Assembly: GCF_019891395.1 (NCBI RefSeq) | Contig: NZ_CP078143.1 | Span: forward strand, 1,526,001 to 1,590,000 | Reading direction: 5' to 3' | Source: Nitratireductor kimnyeongensis | Lineage (GTDB): Bacteria; Pseudomonadota; Alphaproteobacteria; Rhizobiales; Rhizobiaceae | DNA: 64,000 nt | Shown: positions 16,201 through 25,076 of the stretch, one piece after another | How the letters are laid out: each line of letters begins with the position of its first letter | Numbering within the stretch: position 1 is the first letter of the stretch | Notes under the pieces: generated by a model | Databases searched by the model: none | What the model saw: the letters and a program-made list of their open reading frames with translations, nothing else | What the model was told of the DNA's origin: nothing | Made by a program: the position numbers and the translations under genes

Positions 16201-17684
16201 GACATAACCTCCTTCAAGGCCGGATAAAGCGCGGCGTATTTTTCGTAAATATCATCGTATCTCGCGACACTTTCGGCACGGGGCTCAATCAATCGGCCCG
16301 CATGCACCATCGCTTCAATGCCCTCATCGATGGTAGCGAAGTGCCCGGCCCCCACGCCGGCAAGCACCGCCGAGCCGGTCGACGGCGCATCTGGTGAAGC
16401 CGGCACCCGCACCGGAATGCCGGCCGTATCCGCGTGGATTTGCAGCCAAAGATCCGAACCGGTGGCTCCGCCTCCCACGGTCATCTCCTCCCCGACATAC
16501 CCGGCCGACCGGAAAGCATCGAGAATGGCGCGGGTACCGAAGCCAATACCCTCCATGATGGCGCGGAAGATGTGATGAACCTCATGGCCGAGGGTCAGTC
16601 CAACAATCGCACCACGTGAAAGCGGATCGGTGTGTGGCGTGCGGTTGCCCTGAAAATGATCCTGAACAATGAGCCCGTCACAACCCGGCTCCAGCGCAGA
16701 GGCTCTTCGGTTTAGGTCATCGAAATCGAGTGGGGCACCCTTGAGGCGCGAGAGCCAATTGATAATGGAGCCGGTGGAAGTCTGACCGCCTTCCACTATC
16801 CAACGGCCGGGATACACAATGTCGGCGTAGCTGCCCCACACGCCGGGCGCATGTATGGGGCTTTCCGTCACCCCGAATTGGAGATGGGAGGAACCCGTGA
16901 TCATGGCCAGTTGCCCGGGCTTGTGTACCCCCAGACCGATCATGCCGATGAGCGCGTCCGCGCCACCCTGAACCACTTTCACATTGCCTGACAGACCCAG
17001 CTCGTTCGCTGCAGCCGAGGTGAGCGTACCGATCACCTCGCCCGGCGCAACCACCCTCTCAGGCCATTTTTGTTCAAGCTCCGAAAGGTCCAATGCGGCG
17101 AGCAGGCTTGAAGCCCATCCTCCCGAGCGCGACCGGTAGTGCCAGCGCAGTCCGGCATTGTCGAGGCTCGCCGCCCATGTGCCTGTAAGGCGATAGGTGA
17201 GAAAGTCCTGATACTCGCAAATCCTGTGGGCCTTCGCGAAGGTCTGCGGTTCGTTTCGCTTCAACCACAGGGCCTTCGGGATCATCCACTCTGCGGAGAC
17301 CGGACCCTGCCCAGCCCCGTTCAACAGCAGGGCTTCATCGCCCGTGGCCAACACCTCCTGAGCCTCCTGATGCGCCCGCACATCCATCCACATGATGGCG
17401 GGGCGCAAGGCGCGGCCATTTTCGTCGAGAGCGACAACGGTACAGCATGTCGTGGCATAGCAAATGGCCTCGATGCCACTTGAGTCTACCTCTGCCTCGC
17501 GGATCGCCTCGCGCGCGGCACGAACGAAATTTGCCCACCAATCTTCCGGATTTTGCTCCACGCGCCCGGGCTTGAAATCAGTCTGATAAGGAACTGCGCT
17601 GGTTCCAAGGCAGTTTCCCTTCATGTCATAGACACGCGCTCGTATGCTCTCGGTCCCGCCGTCAGCCGTCAGGAAATAAGCCAC
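16197..17684 (-). CDS. FGGY family carbohydrate kinase
   Basis: A 495-residue sugar or polyol kinase of the FGGY family (xylulokinase/L-fuculokinase/LsrK relatives). The ATPase phosphate-1 motif is TADGGTES near the N-terminus. The central region gives VQGGADALIGMIGLGV, and the C-terminal adenosine motif is GGGATGSDLWLQIHADTAGIPV. The start is GTG at 17684, six bases after GGAGGAGG; a longer frame to 17714 lacks a site. It overlaps the SDR gene by 4 bp and follows the AhpD-like gene by 122 bp, where an internal promoter is possible. FGGY kinases next to SorC regulators usually phosphorylate pentuloses, tetrulose or polyols; the exact substrate is open. Confidence 0.9.
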   Translation of the reverse strand: MAYFLTADGGTESIRARVYDMKGNCLGTSAVPYQTDFKPGRVEQNPEDWWANFVRAAREAIREAEVDSSGIEAICYATTCCTVVALDENGRALRPAIMWMDVRAHQEAQEVLATGDEALLLNGAGQGPVSAEWMIPKALWLKRNEPQTFAKAHRICEYQDFLTYRLTGTWAASLDNAGLRWHYRSRSGGWASSLLAALDLSELEQKWPERVVAPGEVIGTLTSAAANELGLSGNVKVVQGGADALIGMIGLGVHKPGQLAMITGSSHLQFGVTESPIHAPGVWGSYADIVYPGRWIVEGGQTSTGSIINWLSRLKGAPLDFDDLNRRASALEPGCDGLIVQDHFQGNRTPHTDPLSRGAIVGLTLGHEVHHIFRAIMEGIGFGTRAILDAFRSAGYVGEEMTVGGGATGSDLWLQIHADTAGIPVRVPASPDAPSTGSAVLAGVGAGHFATIDEGIEAMVHAGRLIEPRAESVARYDDIYEKYAALYPALKEVMS

Positions 17685-17806
17685 GGATTCCTCCTCCCAT
17701 CTGACCCGCCTCAACGATCCATAGGCTCGGCAAGGCGGCTAAATTTCTTTGGTTCGAAAATTCCAAAAGCAATCTTTACTTCTGTCGAACTGCCTCCGGT
17801 GCTGTT

Positions 17807-18145
17807 CTATAGCTCCCGAAACGCCTCCATCGCCTTGCCGGCATACATGACGGCGGGCCCACCACCCATTTCCACCGCCACCTCCAGTGCCTCGACAAGA
17901 GCCGCCTCTTCCGCGCCATGCCGCTTCGCAGCATCCACATGGTAGAGGATGCAATCCTCGCAGCCACTGGCCACGGCAATGGCTGTCGCCAGCAATTCGC
18001 GGTCGGAAGCGGAGAAATGACCTTGCCGTGTCGCCACAGCCGAAATCGCAGCGAATCCTTTCATCAGGTCCGGTGCCGATTTCGCAAAGCCCCCCATCCG
18101 CGCTTTTGCAGCCTTCAACTTCGAACGGACATCTACCTCAGTCAT
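17807..18145 (-). CDS. AhpD-like carboxymuconolactone decarboxylase family protein
   Basis: A 112-residue all-helical CMD-domain protein with the redox motif SGCEDCILYHVDAA: Cys 62, Cys 65 and His 69, preceded by an acidic residue (DREL, about 50). This is the AhpD-type active site, which cycles between dithiol and disulphide, rather than the true decarboxylase site. The chosen ATG at 18145 overlaps the end of the E2 gene by 8 bp, so it is made together with a lipoyl-carrying protein. In mycobacteria AhpD is reduced by the lipoyl domain of an E2 (established for that system). The same partnership is inferred here. Confidence 0.85.
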   Translation of the reverse strand: MTEVDVRSKLKAAKARMGGFAKSAPDLMKGFAAISAVATRQGHFSASDRELLATAIAVASGCEDCILYHVDAAKRHGAEEAALVEALEVAVEMGGGPAVMYAGKAMEAFREL

Positions 18146-19394
18146 CGGGCACCCCCTTTTTGATGATCGCCGCCGCCTCGGCTGGTGCATCCCAGTGGGG
18201 CATGTGACCAGCGCCTGGAAAAACATGGAGTGCGATGGCTGGCGAGACATCGAGCGTATCGCGCCAGTTCAGAATTCGATCCTCCGTACCCACAAGGATA
18301 CGCACCGGAATTTGATTGGCGAGCGATGCAAGGGCGCTGCGCACATTGACCAACTGTCTACCCTCGCGGCAAATATCGTCCGCCAAGCGTAGCAAACGGC
18401 CACGCGAGAGGGCGGCGTGGATCTGCGTTACCAGCGCCGGAGAGAATGCATCGGCGCGGCTTGAGAGTCTTCTCAGTAGATGCCCCACCGCGCCCACACT
18501 GTCGGCTTGGGCCATCCCGGCAATGAACTCCGCATCGATATGCAATCCGAGACCGGCCGGCGCGATGAGAGTAAGCGAGGAGACACCGCCCCGACGGTCG
18601 GCCGCAGCAATGGCCGCCGCCGCCCCGAGTGAATGGCCGACCAATGCGACCGGTCGAGACGGGTTCAGCTCACCGCACAATGCGTCGACAAGATCATCGA
18701 ACGTCTGTGCGTCCGCGTCCGTTTCTCCATGAGACGGAAGATCAATCGCCCGCACTGAAAGCTGCGCGCGCCCAAGCGCCCTGCCCAGCTGATCGAAGGT
18801 CTGACGATCTCCCGCAAAACCGTGAACGAGGAGCACGGGCGAGCCAGTCTCCGAACCCCAGCTTTCCGCTGCAAGTGCGGAGACGACCGAGCCGGAGATA
18901 GAACGCTCGACGTCAGAGAGCTCCACACGTCCCCTGCGACCTGTCCCAGGAACAGCTTCAATGCTGATCCCAGCACGGCTCGCCGCACGGCGGGCCAAGG
19001 GAGTGGCGCGCACGCGCCCCTCCTGGCCGGACGAAATCATTGGAGGCTTGGCATGCTTCTGTGCATCCGTAACCTCTTCAATGCCGGCATCTTCCGGCTC
19101 ATCGCTGGCCGTAGACTGATTCTCCTGCCCACCCGAAACCCAATCCTCGCCTCCCATGAGGTCGATCTCGGCAATCGGATCCCCCACCTGAACCAGATTA
19201 CCCTGCGTGACCAGTGTGCGAACCAACCGGCCGGACCCGAGCGCGGGATATTCGACAGCAGTCTTGTCGGTTTCAAACTCCACCAGAGGCGTCCCGCGCT
19301 CGAAGGATTGCCCTTCGGGCACCAGCCATTCAGAGACGGTACCTTCTTCCATTGTCTCGCCCAGGCGAGGCATGGTGAGCGTCACCGTGCTCAT
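18138..19394 (-). CDS. Lipoyl-E2 subunit with alpha/beta-hydrolase domain (AcoC type)
   Basis: A 418-residue E2 component. A lipoyl domain (residues 1-80) carries the modified lysine in ETDKTAV (44). An acidic linker is followed by a peripheral-subunit-binding domain (about 127-165: RATPLARRAASRAGI...GTGRRGRV). Residues 180-415 are an alpha/beta hydrolase with oxyanion segment LLVHGFAG, nucleophile Ser 255 in GHSLGA, and a late His in GAGHMPHWD, in place of the usual chloramphenicol-acetyltransferase-like catalytic core. The same architecture is known from acetoin dehydrogenase AcoC. It would receive an acyl group from E1 and pass it to CoA. The gene overlaps E1-beta by 4 bp and the AhpD-like gene by 8 bp. 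Confidence 0.9.
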   Translation of the reverse strand: MSTVTLTMPRLGETMEEGTVSEWLVPEGQSFERGTPLVEFETDKTAVEYPALGSGRLVRTLVTQGNLVQVGDPIAEIDLMGGEDWVSGGQENQSTASDEPEDAGIEEVTDAQKHAKPPMISSGQEGRVRATPLARRAASRAGISIEAVPGTGRRGRVELSDVERSISGSVVSALAAESWGSETGSPVLLVHGFAGDRQTFDQLGRALGRAQLSVRAIDLPSHGETDADAQTFDDLVDALCGELNPSRPVALVGHSLGAAAAIAAADRRGGVSSLTLIAPAGLGLHIDAEFIAGMAQADSVGAVGHLLRRLSSRADAFSPALVTQIHAALSRGRLLRLADDICREGRQLVNVRSALASLANQIPVRILVGTEDRILNWRDTLDVSPAIALHVFPGAGHMPHWDAPAEAAAIIKKGVPDD

Positions 19395-20380
19395 GCCGCA
19401 CTCCTCAAACCCACAAGCTTCTCACCGGCCGACTGGATAAAGGCCACCGTGGGCACGGAGTTCTTCTCGAGTTCGACGGAAACCGAAATCGGAATGTCTT
19501 CACCACAGACGCGGATCACGGGCTCGGCCAGAAAGTCGAAGCACTCCTCGTGGATACGAGCCGAGAGCTCCGCGCCGACACCTGCGGTCATCACGCCTTC
19601 GGAGACGACCATCACCCGGCCCACGCGCTCAACATGTTCCCGCACGGTATCGAAATCCAGCGGATTCAGAGAGCGGAGATCGATCACCGTCGCTTCCACG
19701 CCCTTTCCCGCCATCGCCTCCGCGGCTGCAAGCGCATGGTGCAGTTGGCGGGAATAGGTCACGATCACCAGATCATCTCCCGTGCGGTGGACCCGGGCCT
19801 TTCCCCATTCCGGCGCCGGGGCGGCCAGATCCACATCTTCCTTCATCGTGTAGAGCGCCTTGTGCTCGATGAAGACGACCGGGTCAGGCTGCTTCAGCGA
19901 CTGCCGCAGAAGATGATAGGCATCGGAAACTGTGGCTGGCATGACAAGCCGAAGACCGGGCGTGTGCATCACATAGGCTTCGAGGGACTGTGAGTGCTGG
20001 GCGCCAGCCGAACGGCCTGTTCCCCCCTGGGTCCGTAGCACCATGGGCACACCCACCTGACCACCGAACATATAGCGGATTTTCGCTGCCTGGTTTCCGA
20101 GCTGATCCATCGTCATCCCGATGAAATCCACATACATGAGCTCGGCCACGGGCCTCAAGCCAGACATGGCGGCACCCACTGCAGCGCCAACGATGGCCGG
20201 TTCGGAAATCGGCGTGTCGATCATGCGGTCAGCACCGAACTCCTCGTACAGGCCTTTGGTAACACCGTAGGCGCCACCGTAGCGGCCGACCTCTTCACCG
20301 ATCACCATCACGGTATCGTCCTCGGCCATACCATCGCGCAGAGCCTGTTTGAGCGCGTCTCTATAGGTCATCTCTGCCAT
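19391..20380 (-). CDS. TPP-dependent 2-oxoacid/acetoin dehydrogenase E1 beta
   Basis: A 329-residue E1-beta subunit, matching the usual 320-340 residues. It opens with TYRDALKQALRDGMAEDDTVMVIGEEVGRYGG, where the Glu of GEEV activates the TPP aminopyrimidine. RTQGGTGRSAGAQHSQSLEAYVMHTPG holds the conserved His-Ser-Gln segment, and the C-terminal transketolase domain ends with LVGLRS. I took the ATG at 20380 (MAEMTYRD); the frame stays open far upstream inside the E1-alpha gene but without family similarity. It lies 4 bp from the E1-alpha stop and overlaps E2 by 4 bp. Together they form the alpha2beta2 decarboxylase of the complex. Confidence 0.92.
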   Translation of the reverse strand: MAEMTYRDALKQALRDGMAEDDTVMVIGEEVGRYGGAYGVTKGLYEEFGADRMIDTPISEPAIVGAAVGAAMSGLRPVAELMYVDFIGMTMDQLGNQAAKIRYMFGGQVGVPMVLRTQGGTGRSAGAQHSQSLEAYVMHTPGLRLVMPATVSDAYHLLRQSLKQPDPVVFIEHKALYTMKEDVDLAAPAPEWGKARVHRTGDDLVIVTYSRQLHHALAAAEAMAGKGVEATVIDLRSLNPLDFDTVREHVERVGRVMVVSEGVMTAGVGAELSARIHEECFDFLAEPVIRVCGEDIPISVSVELEKNSVPTVAFIQSAGEKLVGLRSAA

Positions 20381-20384
20381 AGTC

Positions 20385-21440
20385 TCAGTCCCCTGCCAGA
20401 ATGCGGTCGATGCGGGCTGCCACGGATTCCGGCTCCGGCTCACCAGGCGCATAAACGTCGCGGAACATCGTCTGAAGTGCCGGCTCACGCGCGGCGACCG
20501 TGAAGTCGATGGTCGCGTCCATTTCCTGCGCGATCTCGGCGTCGAGAGCCTCGAGGTCAGCCTCGCTACTCTCTCCGCTTTCAACCAGAGCTTTGCGGGC
20601 AAACCCAACCGGGTCTTTCGCGCGTCCCTCTTCCTCATCCTCAGGCGTACGGTAGGGGCTCTTGTCCATGCGGGCATGACCAAAGAAACGGTAGCATTCG
20701 ACCGCAAGAAACCCGGGGGTGCCACCGCGAGCGCCATCGAGAATTCGGCCCGCTGCCGCACGCACGTCGCGCACATCCAGACCGTCCACGGTCTCTGAAT
20801 TCAGCCCGAACGCCAGCCCGCGCTCATGAAGCGCGCGGCCTTTTGTTGCCTGCTCGATGCGTGTCCCCATACCGTATTGGTTGTTGATGCACACGAAGAT
20901 CACGGGCAGATCCCACAGTGCAGCCATGTTCATGCTCTCATAGAGGATGCCCTGCTGCATCGCGCCATCACCGAAGAACGCGATGGAGACCGCGCCCTTG
21001 CCCTCGCGTTTCGATGCAAGTCCGGCACCGACAACAGCAGGGATGCCACCGCCCACAATGGCGTTGGCGCCGAGGTGGCCAAGCCCCATGTCGGCAATGT
21101 GCATGGAGCCGCCTTTACCGTGACAATAGCCCTCTTCCTTGCCGCCGATCTCCGCCATCATGCGTTTGGGATCCGCACCGCGGGCAAGGAATAATCCATG
21201 TCCGCGGTGGTGAGTGGTGAATGTGTCTCCATCCCTCATCAGGGAGGCGACGCCCACCGCCGCCGACTCTTCGCCAATGGACAAATGCAGCATGGAGCCC
21301 GCCGATTGCCCGCGAACAAAGAGCTCGCCAACCCGCTCCTCGAATGTGCGCACCCGGCGCATCTGCCGGTAGAGCGCAAGAAGCTCGGTGTTCGAGCGCG
21401 GCACTTTTTCCGCAACTGCCGTGTCGATGGGTGCAGTCAT
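20385..21440 (-). CDS. TPP-dependent 2-oxoacid/acetoin dehydrogenase E1 alpha
   Basis: A 351-residue E1-alpha subunit. The TPP-Mg binding motif begins GDGAMQQGILYESMNMAALW and ends with INNQYGMGT. The opening (YRQMRRVRTFEERVGELFVRGQSAG) and the GHLGANAIVGGGIP segment are typical of the PDH/AcoA group. The phosphorylation-loop region around HARMDKSPYRTPEDEEE resembles AcoA (SDP...YR) rather than true pyruvate dehydrogenase. Acetoin-type enzymes cleave an acyloin to an acyl-E2 and an aldehyde. The gene sits 10 bp after the sugar permease gene, so the complex most likely acts on a compound derived from the imported sugar or polyol. No E3 gene is present. Confidence 0.92.
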   Translation of the reverse strand: MTAPIDTAVAEKVPRSNTELLALYRQMRRVRTFEERVGELFVRGQSAGSMLHLSIGEESAAVGVASLMRDGDTFTTHHRGHGLFLARGADPKRMMAEIGGKEEGYCHGKGGSMHIADMGLGHLGANAIVGGGIPAVVGAGLASKREGKGAVSIAFFGDGAMQQGILYESMNMAALWDLPVIFVCINNQYGMGTRIEQATKGRALHERGLAFGLNSETVDGLDVRDVRAAAGRILDGARGGTPGFLAVECYRFFGHARMDKSPYRTPEDEEEGRAKDPVGFARKALVESGESSEADLEALDAEIAQEMDATIDFTVAAREPALQTMFRDVYAPGEPEPESVAARIDRILAGD

Positions 21441-21450
21441 ATTGCCTTCC

Positions 21451-22446
21451 TTACAGGAGATTGAGTTTGGTGGTGCGCGATACGATGGCGACCGCGACGA
21501 GAATGATCACACCCTTCACGATGTTCTGGATGTAAGTGTCCATTCCAATGAGGTTCAGGCCATTGTTGATCACGCCGATGAAGAGTGCACCGCAGAGTGT
21601 TCCGAGCACCGTCGCAGTGCCGGGTCGAAACATGGTCATGCCGATGAATACGGTGGCGAGCCCATCGAGCAGATAGCGTTCGCCTGCATTGGGTTGCCCG
21701 GATCCCAGCCTCGCGGCCAGCAGAGCGCCGGCGATAACAGCGAAGACGGAGACCAGCACCAGTGCCGCCATCCGGTAGAGCGTGATATGCACACCCGAAA
21801 GCTCCGCCGCCTTCTGGTTCCCGCCAACGGCGTAGACATAGCGGCCGAACACCGTCCGCTCCATCACGAACCAGGCAATCGCCACAGCGATGATCATGAA
21901 ATAAGCCAGATTGGGAATTCCAAAAATCCGCCCCTGACCGAGCATGAGATAGGCATCAGGCAGACCGCCATATATCGCGCGGCCTCCGGTCATCAGAAAG
22001 TTGACACCGAAGAGGATGGATCCCACAGCCAGAGTGGCGATAAGCGATGGAATGCCGATTTTCGTGACCAGCAGGCCGTTGACGAGACCAACCCCGATGC
22101 CCGCTGCCAATCCCGCGCCAAGAGCGACCGCAAGTGGATACCCCATGGTCAGAAGCAGCGGCACTAAGATGCCCGAAAGGCCCACCGTATAGCCCACTGA
22201 AAGATCGATTTCCCTGGCCGCGAAGCCAAATGTCAGTCCGGAACCGACGATCGTCAGAATCGCGATCTGCTGGAAAATGTTCGTCAGATTGAAAGGCGTC
22301 AGAAAGCGATCAACGAAGAGCGAGAACCCGAGGAACATGAGGATGAGAACCCCGAGCGTCGAATAACGCTGGATGAAGTCTGAGCGGACAGATTTGCTTT
22401 CGGCGGCAGCGGGGGCTTTGCCGAGGGAGCCGGCTTGGGGTGTCAT
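21451..22446 (-). CDS. Ribose-type sugar ABC transporter permease (RbsC family)
   Basis: A 331-residue permease of the BPD_transp_2 (CUT2) family. Typical elements are the GLTFGFAAREIDLSVGYTVGLSGIL segment near residue 70, the GVGLVNGLLVTKIGIPSLIATLAVG region, and the coupling loop FGRYVYAVGGNQKAAELSGVHI. About ten hydrophobic segments are present. It is the only permease of this importer, so it should form a homodimer, as in RbsABC. The start overlaps the ATPase gene by 4 bp. The substrate, from context, is probably a polyol or short-chain sugar. Confidence 0.92.
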   Translation of the reverse strand: MTPQAGSLGKAPAAAESKSVRSDFIQRYSTLGVLILMFLGFSLFVDRFLTPFNLTNIFQQIAILTIVGSGLTFGFAAREIDLSVGYTVGLSGILVPLLLTMGYPLAVALGAGLAAGIGVGLVNGLLVTKIGIPSLIATLAVGSILFGVNFLMTGGRAIYGGLPDAYLMLGQGRIFGIPNLAYFMIIAVAIAWFVMERTVFGRYVYAVGGNQKAAELSGVHITLYRMAALVLVSVFAVIAGALLAARLGSGQPNAGERYLLDGLATVFIGMTMFRPGTATVLGTLCGALFIGVINNGLNLIGMDTYIQNIVKGVIILVAVAIVSRTTKLNLL

Positions 22447-23969
22447 GCGGCATCTCCAGTGATGGCTTGGATGAAACGGCTTTCGGAGAATTCGGAGGCC
22501 GGTATGTCATCGCCTGGCCTGCCATGAACAAAGGGGACCGCGCGATGGCACAGTTGCGCTATCTCACCGAGATCCGACGAGGCGATAAGGATTGCCGCCC
22601 CCCGCTCTGCGAGCCGGCTTAAATGAGCGTAGATTTCCATCTTCGCCCCGATATCGACGCCTTCGGTCGGTTCAACGAAGATCAGGACGCTGTATTTGTC
22701 GTCGGCACCATAGAGCCATTTGCCTATGGAGACTTTCTGCTTGTTTCCGCCTGAAAGATTGCGGATCAGCTGACGCTGGCTCGGTGTCTTGACGTTCAAA
22801 AGGTCGATGATGCGGGCCGCTTCTTGGCTTTCCCTGCGGCGGCTCAACACACCACCCCGCGCAGCAAACTGCGAATGAACCATTGTCAGGTTCTCGACAA
22901 CGCTCCCCTCGCCCGCGAGCGCGTTCTCCATGCGCTGGTCCGGAACCAGCGCTACGCCGGCTCTTTGCATGGCGCGGATTCCCCCAGCACGAACCTCGCT
23001 GCCGTTAACGGAAATCGTCCCGCGCAATTTGCCGTGGCGCGTGTAGAGCGAGCGCGCAAAGCCGAAATGTCCGGCCCCCGTCAGCCCGATCAACCCGACA
23101 ATTTCGCCCCGCCGCAACACGAAGCGGTCCACTTCCACTGCTCCGGTCTTCCAGCCTTCAACGGACAACACCACCGGTCCTGTCACCGCCGGCGATGGCC
23201 GATCATTGCGCGTGCGCGTTTCGGGCATATCCAAACAGGCGTCCTGTTCCCGCCTCAACATGAGATTTGTGAGATCGGCTTCTGTGGCGTTCCCCTTGTC
23301 CAGTGTGCCGACATGCCTGCCGTCGCGCAAAACGGTGATCCGGTCGCAAAGCGTCACGACCTCGCTCAGGAAATGGGAGATCAACACCACACCCACGCCC
23401 TTCTGAGGCAGTGAACGAATGATGTCCCAAAGCCGCTTTTTCTCCCGCGCTTCCAAAGTCGCTGTGGGCTCATCGAGTATGAGAAGCCGAATATCCCCCC
23501 TCAGTGCGCGCACGATCTCGATGACTTTCTGATCAGCCATTGCAAGGTCTTTGACCGGCCGGTGAAGATCCATATCCAAACCCGGAAACCATGTGGACAT
23601 GTGCCGTTCGGCTTCGCTTCGCAGAGTGCGCCGGCGCACGATACCGAGAGGACGGCGCGGTTCTGCCCCGAGCATGATGTTTTCCGCACCGGTCAGCGAG
23701 GGTACGAGGCTCCCCTCTTGGCTTACATGCGCAATGCCATGGCCAAGCGCGACCCGCGGACTGGAAAGAACCACCGCGCTGTCATTCACGGTGATGGTCC
23801 CGCGCGTGGGCTGGAGTGAGCCACCTAGAATATTGACGAATGTGCTTTTCCCGGCACCGTTCTCGCCGACAAGGCCGTGCACTTCGTTATAGCGGAATGT
23901 CACATCGACGCGATCCAGTGCTCGCGTGCCCGGAAACTCCATAAGGATATCGGCAAGATGCACCGACAT
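22443..23969 (-). CDS. Ribose-type sugar ABC transporter ATPase (RbsA family)
   Basis: A 508-residue double ATPase, as is normal for CUT2 systems. The first half has an intact Walker A (GENGAGKST, residues 35-43), Walker B (RLLILDEPTATLE) and a degenerate signature. The second half shows the usual degenerate Walker A (GLTGAGHFGFARSLY) but a good NLSGGNKQKVSIGKWL signature and EPTEGVD. It powers the single RbsC-type permease. It follows the binding-protein gene by 81 bp, where some transcription attenuation is possible, and overlaps the permease gene by 4 bp. Confidence 0.92.
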   Translation of the reverse strand: MSVHLADILMEFPGTRALDRVDVTFRYNEVHGLVGENGAGKSTFVNILGGSLQPTRGTITVNDSAVVLSSPRVALGHGIAHVSQEGSLVPSLTGAENIMLGAEPRRPLGIVRRRTLRSEAERHMSTWFPGLDMDLHRPVKDLAMADQKVIEIVRALRGDIRLLILDEPTATLEAREKKRLWDIIRSLPQKGVGVVLISHFLSEVVTLCDRITVLRDGRHVGTLDKGNATEADLTNLMLRREQDACLDMPETRTRNDRPSPAVTGPVVLSVEGWKTGAVEVDRFVLRRGEIVGLIGLTGAGHFGFARSLYTRHGKLRGTISVNGSEVRAGGIRAMQRAGVALVPDQRMENALAGEGSVVENLTMVHSQFAARGGVLSRRRESQEAARIIDLLNVKTPSQRQLIRNLSGGNKQKVSIGKWLYGADDKYSVLIFVEPTEGVDIGAKMEIYAHLSRLAERGAAILIASSDLGEIAQLCHRAVPFVHGRPGDDIPASEFSESRFIQAITGDAA

Positions 23970-24050
23970 GCACGGTCTCCTGTGGAGATTGGTTAAGTGG
24001 GGAATACGGGACGGGCCGCAAAGCGCGCCCCGTCCGAAAGGTCGTCAGGA

Positions 24051-25007
24051 CTACATGAAGTCCTTGCAGTTTTGCTTCGTCACGAGAGGGGCGTCCATGT
24101 AGACGATGTCGCTCGGAATCACCTCGTCGCGCGACTTGCCGTCCACCACGATCGACTTGATCCACTCGCCAACTTGCGCCCCCATGCCCTCGAAAGGCTG
24201 GCTCACAGTTGCAATCATCATGCTGTCCGGCTTGCAGACCTCCGCGACCGCCTGCGGATGACCGTCAATGCCAATGACTTTCACATCGGTCAGCCCGGCA
24301 GCTTTCATGACGTTGATGGTGGCCTGTGCCGGTTCATCCCAGGGCGCCCAGACTGCATCAATCTCATCGCCGAAGCGTGCCACATAGTCCTGCATCGAAG
24401 AGGTCGTGTCTTCAAAGAAGGCCGTGTAATCGATGTTGTGCTCTGCCAACACTTTCACATCGCCGTATTCCTGAAGAACCTTCTCCATCACATCACCGCG
24501 TTTGCGGGTCCCATGGTGCTCGGCCATGCGGAAGAAGACGAGATTGCCCTCGCCGCCAATCTGATCGAGAAGGTACGGAGAGACATCGGCGGACATCGCC
24601 CAGTTGTTGGTGGTGACATCCACCTGAATGCCCTCCACGAAGCCGCTGTCGACCGAGAAGACAGGAACCCCTGCCTCAATGGCCACGTCAATTGCAGCCT
24701 TGGATGCGCGGAGATCGGACATGGTGATGATGATGGCGTCCACACCACGCGAAACAGCATCCTGAAGATTTGACGCGGTGGCCTCGCCCGAGCCCTGGCT
24801 ATCGAGGAAACTGACATTCCAGGAGTTTCCGCTCTCACCCAGCCATTCCTCGAACCCGGCTTTCACCCGCTGCTCGGACTGCGCCGCAGCATTTGAGTGA
24901 ACCCACGCAATTTCGAGCGCGTCCTGCGTAAAACCGACAGCAGTTGTGGCTGCGAGAACGGCGCCTGCGGCCACACAGCGCGCCAGGCTCTTTGCAAACT
25001 TGTTCAT
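24051..25007 (-). CDS. Sugar ABC transporter periplasmic binding protein (RbsB-like)
   Basis: A 318-residue Peripla_BP_4 receptor, first gene of the long operon. The signal peptide (FAKSLARCVAAGAVLAATTAVGFT) precedes the mature LEIAWVHSNAAAQSEQRVKAGFEEW. The hinge and lobe landmarks VSRGVDAIIITMSD and the DTTSSMQDYVARFGDEIDAVWAPWDEPA region are typical. The start at 25007 has GGGAGGAAATC immediately upstream and gives a clean signal, so I reject a longer frame to 25085. Neither ribose nor AI-2 binding residues can be confirmed. Its promoter region holds the tandem repeats described at 25077-25108. Confidence 0.9.
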   Translation of the reverse strand: MNKFAKSLARCVAAGAVLAATTAVGFTQDALEIAWVHSNAAAQSEQRVKAGFEEWLGESGNSWNVSFLDSQGSGEATASNLQDAVSRGVDAIIITMSDLRASKAAIDVAIEAGVPVFSVDSGFVEGIQVDVTTNNWAMSADVSPYLLDQIGGEGNLVFFRMAEHHGTRKRGDVMEKVLQEYGDVKVLAEHNIDYTAFFEDTTSSMQDYVARFGDEIDAVWAPWDEPAQATINVMKAAGLTDVKVIGIDGHPQAVAEVCKPDSMMIATVSQPFEGMGAQVGEWIKSIVVDGKSRDEVIPSDIVYMDAPLVTKQNCKDFM

Positions 25008-25076
25008 GATTTCCTCCCTGAACTGAAGATGCCCACGGCCCTCCCGACGGCATCCACAGGCCAAACGTGACGCCGC

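Noticed and set aside
18138..21440. Genuine acetoin catabolic (aco) operon
   Set aside because: The E2 fusion matches AcoC, but AcoR, E3 and acetoin-related genes are absent and the genes sit inside a sugar/polyol operon, so acetoin is unlikely to be the natural substrate.
15427..25007. Quorum-sensing AI-2 (Lsr) uptake and processing
   Set aside because: SorC, FGGY kinase and a ribose-type importer are shared with Lsr, but there is only one permease gene, the LsrF/LsrG enzymes are missing, and the E1/E2 complex has no place in that pathway.
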